64,000 nucleotides of DNA from Methanobacterium sp. (GTDB taxonomy: Archaea > Methanobacteriota > Methanobacteria > Methanobacteriales > Methanobacteriaceae). Shown here piece after piece: positions 1 to 7,597 of the stretch. Both the position numbers and the translations under genes were made by a program. Within the stretch, counting starts at the first letter, position 1; every line of letters starts with the position of its first letter. A model generated the notes under the pieces. That model worked only from the letters and a program-made list of their open reading frames with translations. It did not search any database and was not told the origin of the DNA. The stretch is taken from the NCBI GenBank assembly GCA_016222945.1, contig JACRPY010000002.1, positions 434,001 through 498,000 of the forward strand. Direction: 5' to 3'.

Positions 1-1023
1 TAACTCCTGAATAGTAATAGCTATAGAATAAACTTCCTCACCACTTGAACAGCCGGGAACCCATACTCTAATATTATCTACATCTGATTTTAGTTCAATT
101 AATTTCCTTATATTATTTTTAAGAGCATCAAATGCTGCATCATCCCTGAAAAAATTGGTAACATTAATTAAAAGTTCTTTAAACAAAATATCAATTTCAT
201 ATGGACTTTCATGTAAATAACGGAGGTAAAGAGGCATGTTTTCTATTTGATGGACATTCATCCGTCTATTAATTCGCCTGTAAATTGTATTTTCTTTGTA
301 GTAAGAAAAATCATGTCCTGTTCTATTTCTAATGAGCATAAAGATTTTTTGCAACGTTTTTTTAGTTTCTTCTTTAGGGGTATAAATTTTTGCAATGTTT
401 TTTTGGGCAGATTTAGTGTAGGAAATCAGTTTTTCAGGCATTTCCTCTGGGGGCAAAATAAAATCCACCAGACCAGTTTCTATGGCACTAACAGGCATGC
501 TATCTGAATCAGCGGTTTGGGGATCTTGAACCATAACCATCCCTGAAACAGCTTTTATGGATTTTAAACCCATTGTACCATCACTTCCATATCCAGAAAA
601 GATTATGGCAATGGAATTTTCCTTTTGATCCTCAGCTAAATTATTAAAAAAGAAATTAATAGGCAATCGAAGCCCGTGTGGTTCTGAGGGTTCTATTAAC
701 TGGAGAGTTCCATTCATCATTCCCATATCTCGGTTGGGAGGGATGATATACAGATGTTCAGGCTCTACTTTCATTCCATCTGTGGCCTGAAGCACTTTTA
801 GAGGAGTGTACCTTCCCATAAGGTCCACCAGAGTACTTTCATGGGCGGGGTCTAGATGCTGTACCAGGATAAAAGCCATACCTGTATTTGGAGGCATTGC
901 AGTGAAAAACTTTTTAAGAGCATCAAAACCTCCAGCCGATGCTCCGATAGCAACTACTGGAAATTTGTTTAATGATTCCTCCTTTTTTTCACCATTTAAT
1001 TTGCCTTTATTTTTTTTGCTCAT
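1..1023 (-). CDS. CheB methylesterase-CheR methyltransferase fusion, 3' end outside window
   Basis: The first 341 codons are present and the reading frame runs off the window edge. Residues about 20-200 form a CheB catalytic domain: GASAGG near the N terminus (nucleophile Ser), a VQHLDP segment with the catalytic His, and FSGYGSDG with the catalytic Asp. After a linker, residues about 225-341 match the start of a CheR domain (RNRTGHDFSYYK, NVTNFFRD, then the SAM-binding WVPGCSSGEE). No receiver domain precedes CheB. Such CheB-CheR proteins often continue into PAS and histidine kinase domains, which cannot be seen here. The start ATG at 1021-1023 has a strong AAGGAGG site. The role is inferred to be sensory protein methylation. 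No other chemotaxis gene is in the window. Confidence 0.88.
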   Translation of the reverse strand, partial: MSKKNKGKLNGEKKEESLNKFPVVAIGASAGGFDALKKFFTAMPPNTGMAFILVQHLDPAHESTLVDLMGRYTPLKVLQATDGMKVEPEHLYIIPPNRDMGMMNGTLQLIEPSEPHGLRLPINFFFNNLAEDQKENSIAIIFSGYGSDGTMGLKSIKAVSGMVMVQDPQTADSDSMPVSAIETGLVDFILPPEEMPEKLISYTKSAQKNIAKIYTPKEETKKTLQKIFMLIRNRTGHDFSYYKENTIYRRINRRMNVHQIENMPLYLRYLHESPYEIDILFKELLINVTNFFRDDAAFDALKNNIRKLIELKSDVDNIRVWVPGCSSGEEVYSIAITIQEL

Positions 1024-1200
1024 GAAACCTCCTTAAAATGACAATAAAAAGTTATCAAGATACAAAAGTTTCCTGATATGTATATTTGGATTTATTAATT
1101 AATATAAATGTCGAGAAAAAGAATTAATATATTAATTTATTTTTTATTTCCATATTTTCCAAGTTTTAACTTTCATGTTAATTTTTTACACACAAATTAT

Positions 1201-1263
1201 ACTAACGAACGTTAGTTTTATATACTACTTTCATCAACTTAACTATACGAACGAATGTTAGTT
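1201..1263 (+). promoter_or_regulatory. TetR gene promoter with two operator copies
   Basis: The 12-mer CGAAYGTTAGTT occurs at 1206-1217 and 1252-1263. The first copy lies in the inverted repeat ACTAACGAACGTTAGT (1201-1216). A TATA-like TTTATATAC follows at about 1217-1225, so transcription should start near 1248, and the second operator sits just downstream of that. Sites on both sides of the core promoter suggest self-repression by the TetR protein encoded at 1279. Protein binding is inferred. Confidence 0.7.
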
Positions 1264-1278
1264 AATAAGGTGAATATT

Positions 1279-1914
1279 ATGATATCACAAAAAACAAGCA
1301 AAACAACCAAAGAAAAAATATTCGACATATCCATCGACCTTTTCTCACAAAAGGGATTTGACGCAGTTTCTATCCGTGAGATAGCCAGAGGAGTAGGAAT
1401 AAGGGAAAGCTCCATTTATAACCACTACAAAAACAAAGAAGCAATCCTCGATACTATAATTGATTATTTTAAATCAGAACTTAACCAGAGCGGCCTGCCA
1501 GAAGAAGATGCAGAAGCATTAATAGAACAGGGCCCAAAAGTGTTCTTTGAAGTAGGGGCAAAGATGTATATAGAAAAGATTAACACGCCTCAGATGGAAA
1601 AAATATGGCGTTTAATTTCTATTGAAACATATCACAATGAAAAAATACGAGATTTTTTCAAAAAAGAGCTATTAGAAGAGCCCATAACTATTTGGGAAAA
1701 TACTTTCCAGATTATGATTGAAAAAAAGATGATCAAATCATTTAACCCCCGAACACTGGCCTATGAATACTTCTCATTTATCATATACCTATTCTTTGAA
1801 TATTTTGTCCTGAGATATGATGATGACTTTGATTCATTCATGGATTTAGCCCTGGAAAAGATAGCAAACCATACTGAATTCCTTCTAGAAGCTATTAAGG
1901 TTAAAGAGGAGTGA
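1279..1914 (+). CDS. TetR/AcrR family transcriptional regulator
   Basis: This is a 211-residue TetR-type repressor. The N-terminal 50 residues carry the typical helix-turn-helix: KIFDISIDLFSQKGFDAVSIREIA followed by GIRESSIYNHYKNKEAIL, where the YNHYKNKE recognition-helix pattern is diagnostic of the family. The rest is a helical ligand-binding domain rich in Phe and Tyr. An in-frame ATG at 1255 overlaps the second operator, so the ATG at 1279 with AAGGTG upstream is preferred. The gene ends five bases before the iron-sulfur flavoprotein gene, so the two are probably co-transcribed and controlled by the twin operators upstream. The ligand is unknown, but a redox-active or xenobiotic molecule would fit the flavoprotein partner. 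Confidence 0.9.
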   Translation: MISQKTSKTTKEKIFDISIDLFSQKGFDAVSIREIARGVGIRESSIYNHYKNKEAILDTIIDYFKSELNQSGLPEEDAEALIEQGPKVFFEVGAKMYIEKINTPQMEKIWRLISIETYHNEKIRDFFKKELLEEPITIWENTFQIMIEKKMIKSFNPRTLAYEYFSFIIYLFFEYFVLRYDDDFDSFMDLALEKIANHTEFLLEAIKVKEE

Positions 1915-1918
1915 GAAT

Positions 1919-2905
1919 ATGAAAACTTTTAAAATCGAAGCTTACGAAAAACTTTGTTTTTCGTACTCCAAAATTCGAAGAATTTTGAGAGATTTTAATG
2001 CCCCGGAAACAAAGCATGCGAATCTTCGATTCGCTGCCACGAAGCGAGGCTTCGTACGGCATTCGAAACTAAAAGTTTCGATGCGCCGAAATAAGAAATT
2101 TCGAAAGTTTTCGAGGGTTTTGACCATTATCGGAAGCCCTCGAAAGAAGGGCAACAGTTACCAGGCAGCTAAAAAACTGGAAGAAGAAATGAAAAATAAG
2201 GGAGATTATGAATTTGAATACCTGTTCCTTAAAGATGCTCATCTAGAAAGTTGTAAAGGTTGTTTTAACTGCGTGTCCAAAGGAGACGAGATTTGTCCTC
2301 TAAAAGATGATAGAAAAATGATCGAAGAGAAGATGGGAGAGGCTGATGGGTTAATACTGGTTTCTCCAGTATATGTCATGACTGTGACTGCCCTCATGAA
2401 AAACTTCATTGACCGTTTGGCCTACCGTTGCCACCGTCCCGCTTATCACGGGAAGAAAGCCCTGGTTTTATCCACCACAGGAGGCATAGGGGTTAAGGAA
2501 ACCCTTAAATACATGGAATTAGTGGTAGAATCATGGGGATATGATGTGGTAGCCAAATGTGGTCAGATAACGCCTCCATGGCCTCAAAAAGAGGGTATGA
2601 AAAAGAAAAATAGGGATAAACTCTTAAAATCAGCAGCGGAATTTTATAAATCTCTGAAATCTGTTTCTCTTATAAAACAGGGAAAATCAGCGGTAAAATT
2701 TAGAGATTACATGAGTTTCCGGATTTTTCAAACTGTATCTGGGAATGTGGAAGAGTATATGCCTGCTGATTACAAGTATTATAAAAACAAGGAATACTAC
2801 AAGCCAGCCAAGATAGGTATCCCAACAAAAATACTAACGGAAATAATGTTAAAAGTGATATTTTTCATGATGCGAGACATGGGTCCAGGTAATGATAAAA
2901 AGTAG
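1919..2905 (+). CDS. iron-sulfur flavoprotein (NADPH-dependent FMN reductase family) with palindromic insert near N terminus
   Basis: A flavodoxin-like fold begins at residue 67 with VLTIIGSPRKKGNS, the FMN phosphate-binding loop normally found at the very N terminus of this family. Cysteines at about 112, 115, 118 and 126 (SCKGCFNC...CPLKDD) form the compact motif typical of iron-sulfur flavoproteins. LVSPVYVMTVTALMKNFIDR is also a family signature. Residues 4-66 are extra, very basic, and encoded by a cluster of six short hairpins (1943-2103). Removing them would join MKT directly to VLTIIGSP, so they look like an in-frame insertion of about 63 codons. The C-terminal 80 residues are also longer than usual. 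The gene follows tetR and has a good GAGGAG site. It probably transfers electrons to an unknown acceptor. Confidence 0.85.
   Translation: MKTFKIEAYEKLCFSYSKIRRILRDFNAPETKHANLRFAATKRGFVRHSKLKVSMRRNKKFRKFSRVLTIIGSPRKKGNSYQAAKKLEEEMKNKGDYEFEYLFLKDAHLESCKGCFNCVSKGDEICPLKDDRKMIEEKMGEADGLILVSPVYVMTVTALMKNFIDRLAYRCHRPAYHGKKALVLSTTGGIGVKETLKYMELVVESWGYDVVAKCGQITPPWPQKEGMKKKNRDKLLKSAAEFYKSLKSVSLIKQGKSAVKFRDYMSFRIFQTVSGNVEEYMPADYKYYKNKEYYKPAKIGIPTKILTEIMLKVIFFMMRDMGPGNDKK
1943..2103. repeat. cluster of six short hairpins inside the flavoprotein gene
   Basis: Perfect inverted repeats with 3-nt loops occur at 1943-1965 (10-bp stem), 1969-1987 (8 bp), 2018-2034, 2039-2055 and 2064-2080 (7 bp each). A sixth at 2087-2103 has 6 bp and a 5-nt loop. 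The stems share a CGAA/TTCG flavour, e.g. ACGAAGC GAG GCTTCGT. The cluster contains no stop codon in the gene's frame. It resembles the other hairpin sites in this window at 11581, 13130, 34232, 37931 and 41777. Confidence 0.85.
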
Positions 2906-2965
2906 AAGTTATATGAATAATGTTTTATCTTATGCTTAAAAAAAATATAATAAAGATTTGATCTT

Positions 2966-4201
2966 ATGATTAAAAGAAACCATCCTCAATTTAAAGTTCT
3001 TTTATTTGGTTATAATGGGGCCAATAATACAGGTTCTGAAGCAAGATTACTGTCAATAATAGATGATGTAAGGACAATTTTAGGGGATAATGCCATTATA
3101 ACTATTCCTACATTAAATGAGGCGAATTTAAGGCGTTATCTTGAAGAAGATGAGTTTTTAAAAATCGCACCAATAGCTTCCATATTCTTTTTAGATATAA
3201 GAAGGCTGGTTAAAGAACACGATGTTCTTGTTTTAGTTGAAGGAAGCTGTTACATGGATACATGGACTTCAGCATTGCTATGGGCATTTCTATGGGCTAC
3301 AAGATGCGCGAAAAATTTTAAAAAGCCGAGTATTGCCTATGCAGTTGATGCAGGTCATTTATCATCTTTAAACAGGCGTTTAGTTAAAGGAGAAGCCAGT
3401 AAAACTGATTTAATTTTAACAAGAACCGAATTAGCGGCAGAAGAACTTAAAGAAATTGGAGTTAAAGCTCCCATTGAAGTAACTGCTGACTGTGCATTTA
3501 CATTTAAAACTGAAAAAGAAGACGCTGATATTTTAAATGAAAGATGGCATGAGTCAGATTCAGGAGTAGTGGGGTTAGCAGCAATTGACTTCTATTTATG
3601 GCCAGTGGTAATGCGCCCATGGGGCAAAAAGGAGAATCTCTATAAATGGCCGTATTATTACTCACGTTCCAAAGAAAGGGTTCAAGGAAGCGAGCAACTG
3701 GCCCTCAAATGGGCTCAAGAAGCTGACAGAATAATTAAAAAGCACCATAAACGGATTGCATTAATTTGCATGGAAGAACTGGACGAACCTATGGCCAGAT
3801 GCATTCAAAGCAAAATGAAAAATCCGGAAATGGCTAAAGTATTCTCTTCAAGGGAGTATAATGCATCTCAAATGACAAGCATCCTTAGAAGCCTTGATTT
3901 ACTTGTAACTTCCCGTTATCATGCGGGAATCCTATCCCTTGAGGGTCAAATTCCTCAAATAGCTGTAGGACACGATACGCGTCTTAGGGGATTTTATGGG
4001 GAATTGGGATTGGAAAATTACCTATTAGATTACATGTCACCTGAAATCTGGCATAAATTAGAAGAAAAGACTGATAAACTGCTTAAAAGCCCTGAAATTC
4101 AGCAAGAAATACTTAAAAAAGGGTTTATGGAACATCTTAATCGTGCCAACAAAAACCCAGACATACTTAAAAATTTTCTAAAATATGAGGTTGGAAAGTG
4201 A
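2966..4201 (+). CDS. polysaccharide pyruvyl transferase family protein
   Basis: The protein has 411 residues and resembles the CsaB/WcaK polysaccharide pyruvyl transferase family, which is related to GT-B glycosyltransferases. The N terminus has the family opening LLFGYNGANNTGSEA. A central segment reads DLILTRTELAAEELKEIG, and the C-terminal half has TSRYHAGILSLEGQIP, the family's conserved R-x-H-A/G region that binds the donor. Known members attach pyruvate ketals to cell-surface sugars; the acceptor here is unknown. No clear ribosome binding site precedes the ATG. The next gene starts four bases after the stop, so this is the first gene of a four-gene operon. The family call is firm, the substrate is not. 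Confidence 0.82.
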   Translation: MIKRNHPQFKVLLFGYNGANNTGSEARLLSIIDDVRTILGDNAIITIPTLNEANLRRYLEEDEFLKIAPIASIFFLDIRRLVKEHDVLVLVEGSCYMDTWTSALLWAFLWATRCAKNFKKPSIAYAVDAGHLSSLNRRLVKGEASKTDLILTRTELAAEELKEIGVKAPIEVTADCAFTFKTEKEDADILNERWHESDSGVVGLAAIDFYLWPVVMRPWGKKENLYKWPYYYSRSKERVQGSEQLALKWAQEADRIIKKHHKRIALICMEELDEPMARCIQSKMKNPEMAKVFSSREYNASQMTSILRSLDLLVTSRYHAGILSLEGQIPQIAVGHDTRLRGFYGELGLENYLLDYMSPEIWHKLEEKTDKLLKSPEIQQEILKKGFMEHLNRANKNPDILKNFLKYEVGK

Positions 4202-4205
4202 GAAA

Positions 4206-6986
4206 ATGAAAAAATCCGTACTTTTAACTGGCGCCAATGGTTTTTTAGGCACACAGATTACCTCTCGCCTCATTAAACATCATGACCATGATATAATTGC
4301 CATTATAAGAAGTAAAGATAAAGAAGATGCTATTAATGGGCTTTACAGGGCATGGTGGGAATTTCCAGAACTTTTAGAAGAAATAGGTAACAGAATTCAT
4401 GTGTTATATGGGGATATTTCCGAAAATGAACTTGGAATAGAAAAAAAGGAATATGAAAAGCTTGTTTTGACAGTTACTCACGTAATCCACACCGCAGCAG
4501 ATTGGAGGCTTAAAACTTCCCTGGAAGAACTTCAAAAAACCAATGTCCAGGGAACTCAAAACGTGCTGAAACTGGCTCAATTAGCTCATAAAGACCATGG
4601 TTTAAAACGATTCTCCCATTTATCAACAGCTTACGTTGCTGGTGGGAAAATGGGAATTGTATCAGAAAATTCTCTAACATCAGAATATGGATTTTTAAGT
4701 AATTATGAAAAAACCAAGTTTGAAAGCGAGATTGAGGTAAAAAAAGCCGAATTTGACACTTCTATCTTCCGTCCAAGCATGATTGTAGGTGATTCATCCA
4801 CAGGATACATTAAAACATTTAATACCGTCTACGTCCCCTTAAAACTTTATTTAAATGGCCAATTAAAGCTAATCCCTGTTTCTAAGTCAATGAAAATAAA
4901 TTTAGTGCCTGTAGATTATGTTGCAGATGCAGTTGTAAAACTTACATTTGATTCAAGAGCAGTAAATAAGACTTTCCACTTGACAGCCCCCAAAGAATCT
5001 CTCCCCACTATAAAAGAACTTATTAACTTTGTTAAAAAGTGGAGTCTTGAAAATCACGATGTTAAACTTAATGATCCTATTTATATTTCATTAAATACTT
5101 CCTTTATTCAAAAAATTGCATCTATGAGTCATTTATTTGGAAAAGGAACAGCTAAATTACTTGAAACCATGAATACTCTCTCTCCTTATTTCAATGAAAA
5201 TCGAGACTATCAACGGGATAATACAGACGAGTTATTAGGTCCATATAAACATAAATGGCAGGATTTAATGCCTAAAATCATTGAATTTGCTGTTTACTAT
5301 GGATTTTTACATAGATCTGATAGAACGGTTCATGAACAGGCTTTATTCAGGCTTCAAAAGAGCAGCAGACCAGTCAACTATTGTGAAATAGTTAGAGGTG
5401 AAATTAAAAAGTCCAGTGCAACTGATATTTACCAAAATATAATTTTTGCCGCAAAATCTCTTCAAAGTATGGGAATTGAAAAAGGCAATAGAGTAGCCCT
5501 GGTGGGATTTAACAGCACGCGATATCTTACACTAGACATGGCTATTGGGCTGGCAGGCGCTGTAAGTGTTCCTATTTATTATACAAGCCCCTTAAACGAA
5601 ATTAAGGAAATATTAAAAGATAGTGGTACAAGCGTACTTTTTGTAGGCACTCCTCAACTTCTAAACGATTTAAAAAAAGCTAATATTCAAATTCCTATTG
5701 TTTCATTTTGTGAAGGAAGCATTGAGAATAATTTTAATATTATGTCCTGGAAAAAGTTTCTTAATAATGGTAAAAATGAAAATGAAATTGTAAATACTCA
5801 TTTAAACTTCAATGACACAGCTACTATTCGTTATACTTCAGGAACAACGGGGAAACCAAGAGGAGTTATGTTCACCCACGGAAACCTCCGCTTGATGGCT
5901 GAGTTCATTGCATCAATGCCTCCCTGGAAGGATAGAATCACTGAAATATCTTATCTTTCATTCCTTCCCATGAACCACGTAGTGGAAGGTATTATGGGGA
6001 TTTATTCACCATATTATGCGCCTGCACCTTTAAAACTATACTTTCTGGAAGATTTTCAAGATCTAGGAGAGATTCTCCCTAAAGTACGGCCAAAAATATT
6101 CTTTTCTGTGCCACGTTTCTATGAAAAAGTATGGTATAATGTATTGGATTCTAAAATAGGCAGGATTTATATTAATTCTGACGGAATCTTAAAGAATCTT
6201 TTAGGAAAACTGATTAAAAGAGAAATTCTTAAAAAGACCGGCCTGGATAGGTGCGCTCAACTAATTGTTGGTTCTGCACCAATAAGCGATGATTTACTCC
6301 AATCTTACCATGAAATGGGTATTGAAGTTCATAATGCCTATGGATTAACTGAAGCGCCACTGGTTACCATTAATCGGGTAGGTAAAAATAGAATAGGAAC
6401 AGTAGGCCAACCTCTTCCATCTACAGGCATTAAGATAGATGCAGACGGCGAAATACTGGTAAAAGGACCACAGGTAACATCAGGTTATTTTAAAAATGAT
6501 TCAAATTCTCTTTTTAAAGATGACTGGCTTTGCACTGGCGATTTTGGCCATATAACATTAGAAGGTAGTCTTGTAATCACTGGCCGTAAAAAGGAAGTTA
6601 TAGTTAACTCCTATGGAAAGACAATAAGTCCACTTAAAATTGAAGGAATGCTAAAAAATATTCCGGGAATTGAAGAAGCTATGGTAATCGGTGAGGGGAA
6701 ACCTTACTGCAGCGCCTTTTTATGGACAGAGAAAGCAAATTTAAATTTTCAAAATATTTATAATTTAATTAAAGAAATAAATAATAAGCTTTCCCGCCCA
6801 GAAGAGATTAAAAGATGGGCTATTTTATATAATGATCTTTCAATAGGCGTTGATTTAACTGCAAATCTAAAACTTAAAAGAAAAGAGATTATGGGACGTT
6901 ATGGGGATGTTGTTGAATTTATTTATGGTTCAACATCTAAACCAGATAATATTCTCTATTTGGGCCGTATGGGGGTGCAATCATGA
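4206..6986 (+). CDS. fused SDR-type thioester/acyl reductase and acyl-AMP ligase
   Basis: This 926-residue protein joins two enzymes. Residues 1-400 are an extended short-chain dehydrogenase of the thioester-reductase (male-sterility) type: TGANGFLG for NAD(P) binding at 8-15, and YxxxK at about 166-170. Residues about 410-926 are an AMP-forming acyl ligase: YTSGTTGKPRG near 543, AYGLTEAP, TGDFG, and GRKKEVIVNSYGKTISP near 792 with the catalytic lysine region. I see no carrier-protein domain between them. The order, reductase then ligase, is the reverse of carboxylic acid reductases. An upstream in-frame ATG (4185) lacks a ribosome site, while 4206 has GGAAAGTGAG. It should activate a carboxylic acid with ATP and handle its reduction. 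The substrate is unknown. Confidence 0.85.
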   Translation: MKKSVLLTGANGFLGTQITSRLIKHHDHDIIAIIRSKDKEDAINGLYRAWWEFPELLEEIGNRIHVLYGDISENELGIEKKEYEKLVLTVTHVIHTAADWRLKTSLEELQKTNVQGTQNVLKLAQLAHKDHGLKRFSHLSTAYVAGGKMGIVSENSLTSEYGFLSNYEKTKFESEIEVKKAEFDTSIFRPSMIVGDSSTGYIKTFNTVYVPLKLYLNGQLKLIPVSKSMKINLVPVDYVADAVVKLTFDSRAVNKTFHLTAPKESLPTIKELINFVKKWSLENHDVKLNDPIYISLNTSFIQKIASMSHLFGKGTAKLLETMNTLSPYFNENRDYQRDNTDELLGPYKHKWQDLMPKIIEFAVYYGFLHRSDRTVHEQALFRLQKSSRPVNYCEIVRGEIKKSSATDIYQNIIFAAKSLQSMGIEKGNRVALVGFNSTRYLTLDMAIGLAGAVSVPIYYTSPLNEIKEILKDSGTSVLFVGTPQLLNDLKKANIQIPIVSFCEGSIENNFNIMSWKKFLNNGKNENEIVNTHLNFNDTATIRYTSGTTGKPRGVMFTHGNLRLMAEFIASMPPWKDRITEISYLSFLPMNHVVEGIMGIYSPYYAPAPLKLYFLEDFQDLGEILPKVRPKIFFSVPRFYEKVWYNVLDSKIGRIYINSDGILKNLLGKLIKREILKKTGLDRCAQLIVGSAPISDDLLQSYHEMGIEVHNAYGLTEAPLVTINRVGKNRIGTVGQPLPSTGIKIDADGEILVKGPQVTSGYFKNDSNSLFKDDWLCTGDFGHITLEGSLVITGRKKEVIVNSYGKTISPLKIEGMLKNIPGIEEAMVIGEGKPYCSAFLWTEKANLNFQNIYNLIKEINNKLSRPEEIKRWAILYNDLSIGVDLTANLKLKRKEIMGRYGDVVEFIYGSTSKPDNILYLGRMGVQS

Positions 6987-7597
6987 GTTTCAGATTAAAA
7001 ATTGCATCTTTATGGCTTCCAGAATATATTTTAAAGAAAGAACTGGATAAAGTTGCTAGAGTTACTATAGAAGGGTTTAACGATGTTTTAAAGCAACATG
7101 CGCCTGAAAGAATAGGGGAAATTGCGACAAAAGATAAAAATTTAGAGGGCCCTATTGAAGAAAGAAGAGCTGCAATGGCAATGGCTCATAATAATCGTGT
7201 TAAGCTACTAATTGATGTATTAGGATATGAAAACGCTATTAAAATTGGACGGGAAGCTATGTTTAAAGTTGGCTGTAAACTTGGTCAGGAAGCTCGTCAG
7301 AGACTTGGAGTGGGAAATAGTTTTAAGGATCTGGAACTTGCAGCAAAAATACTATATAAAATACTGGGAATAGACTTTAAAATAGAAAATAGTGATGGAA
7401 AGTTATTTATGAAAGTAAATAGGTGTTATTTATCTAAATATTATTCATCAGAGTCGTGTATGGTTTTAAGCGCCGCAGACGAAGGTGTAGTCCATGGTCT
7501 TAATGAAAATATGAGTATGATATTTAAAGAGAGGATAACTGCTGGAGCGCAGGAATGTATAGCTTGTATATATGGAAATAATGGGGTTAAATCATGA
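6983..7597 (+). CDS. small Cys-containing protein resembling ATC hydrolase family
   Basis: The protein has 204 residues, is soluble, and overlaps the preceding gene by 4 bases and the next by 4. It has a helical N-terminal half with EERRAAMAMAHNNRVK, then an alpha/beta C-terminal half ending in SSESCMVLSAADEGVVHGL and AGAQECIACIYG. Conserved-looking cysteines near the end, following an aromatic-rich region, recall the L-2-amino-thiazoline-4-carboxylate hydrolase family (PF14196) and related V4R-like small-molecule binding domains. I recognise this only by general resemblance. The tight translational coupling says it works in the same pathway as the reductase-ligase and the GMC oxidoreductase. 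Confidence 0.55.
   Translation: MSFRLKIASLWLPEYILKKELDKVARVTIEGFNDVLKQHAPERIGEIATKDKNLEGPIEERRAAMAMAHNNRVKLLIDVLGYENAIKIGREAMFKVGCKLGQEARQRLGVGNSFKDLELAAKILYKILGIDFKIENSDGKLFMKVNRCYLSKYYSSESCMVLSAADEGVVHGLNENMSMIFKERITAGAQECIACIYGNNGVKS

Noticed and set aside
806..1036. Plus-strand reading frames within 247-1036
   Set aside because: They are shadows of the CheB-CheR gene, whose minus-strand motifs are unambiguous.
1943..2103. CRISPR array
   Set aside because: The units are palindromic and differ in sequence; there are no identical repeats with unique spacers and no cas genes.
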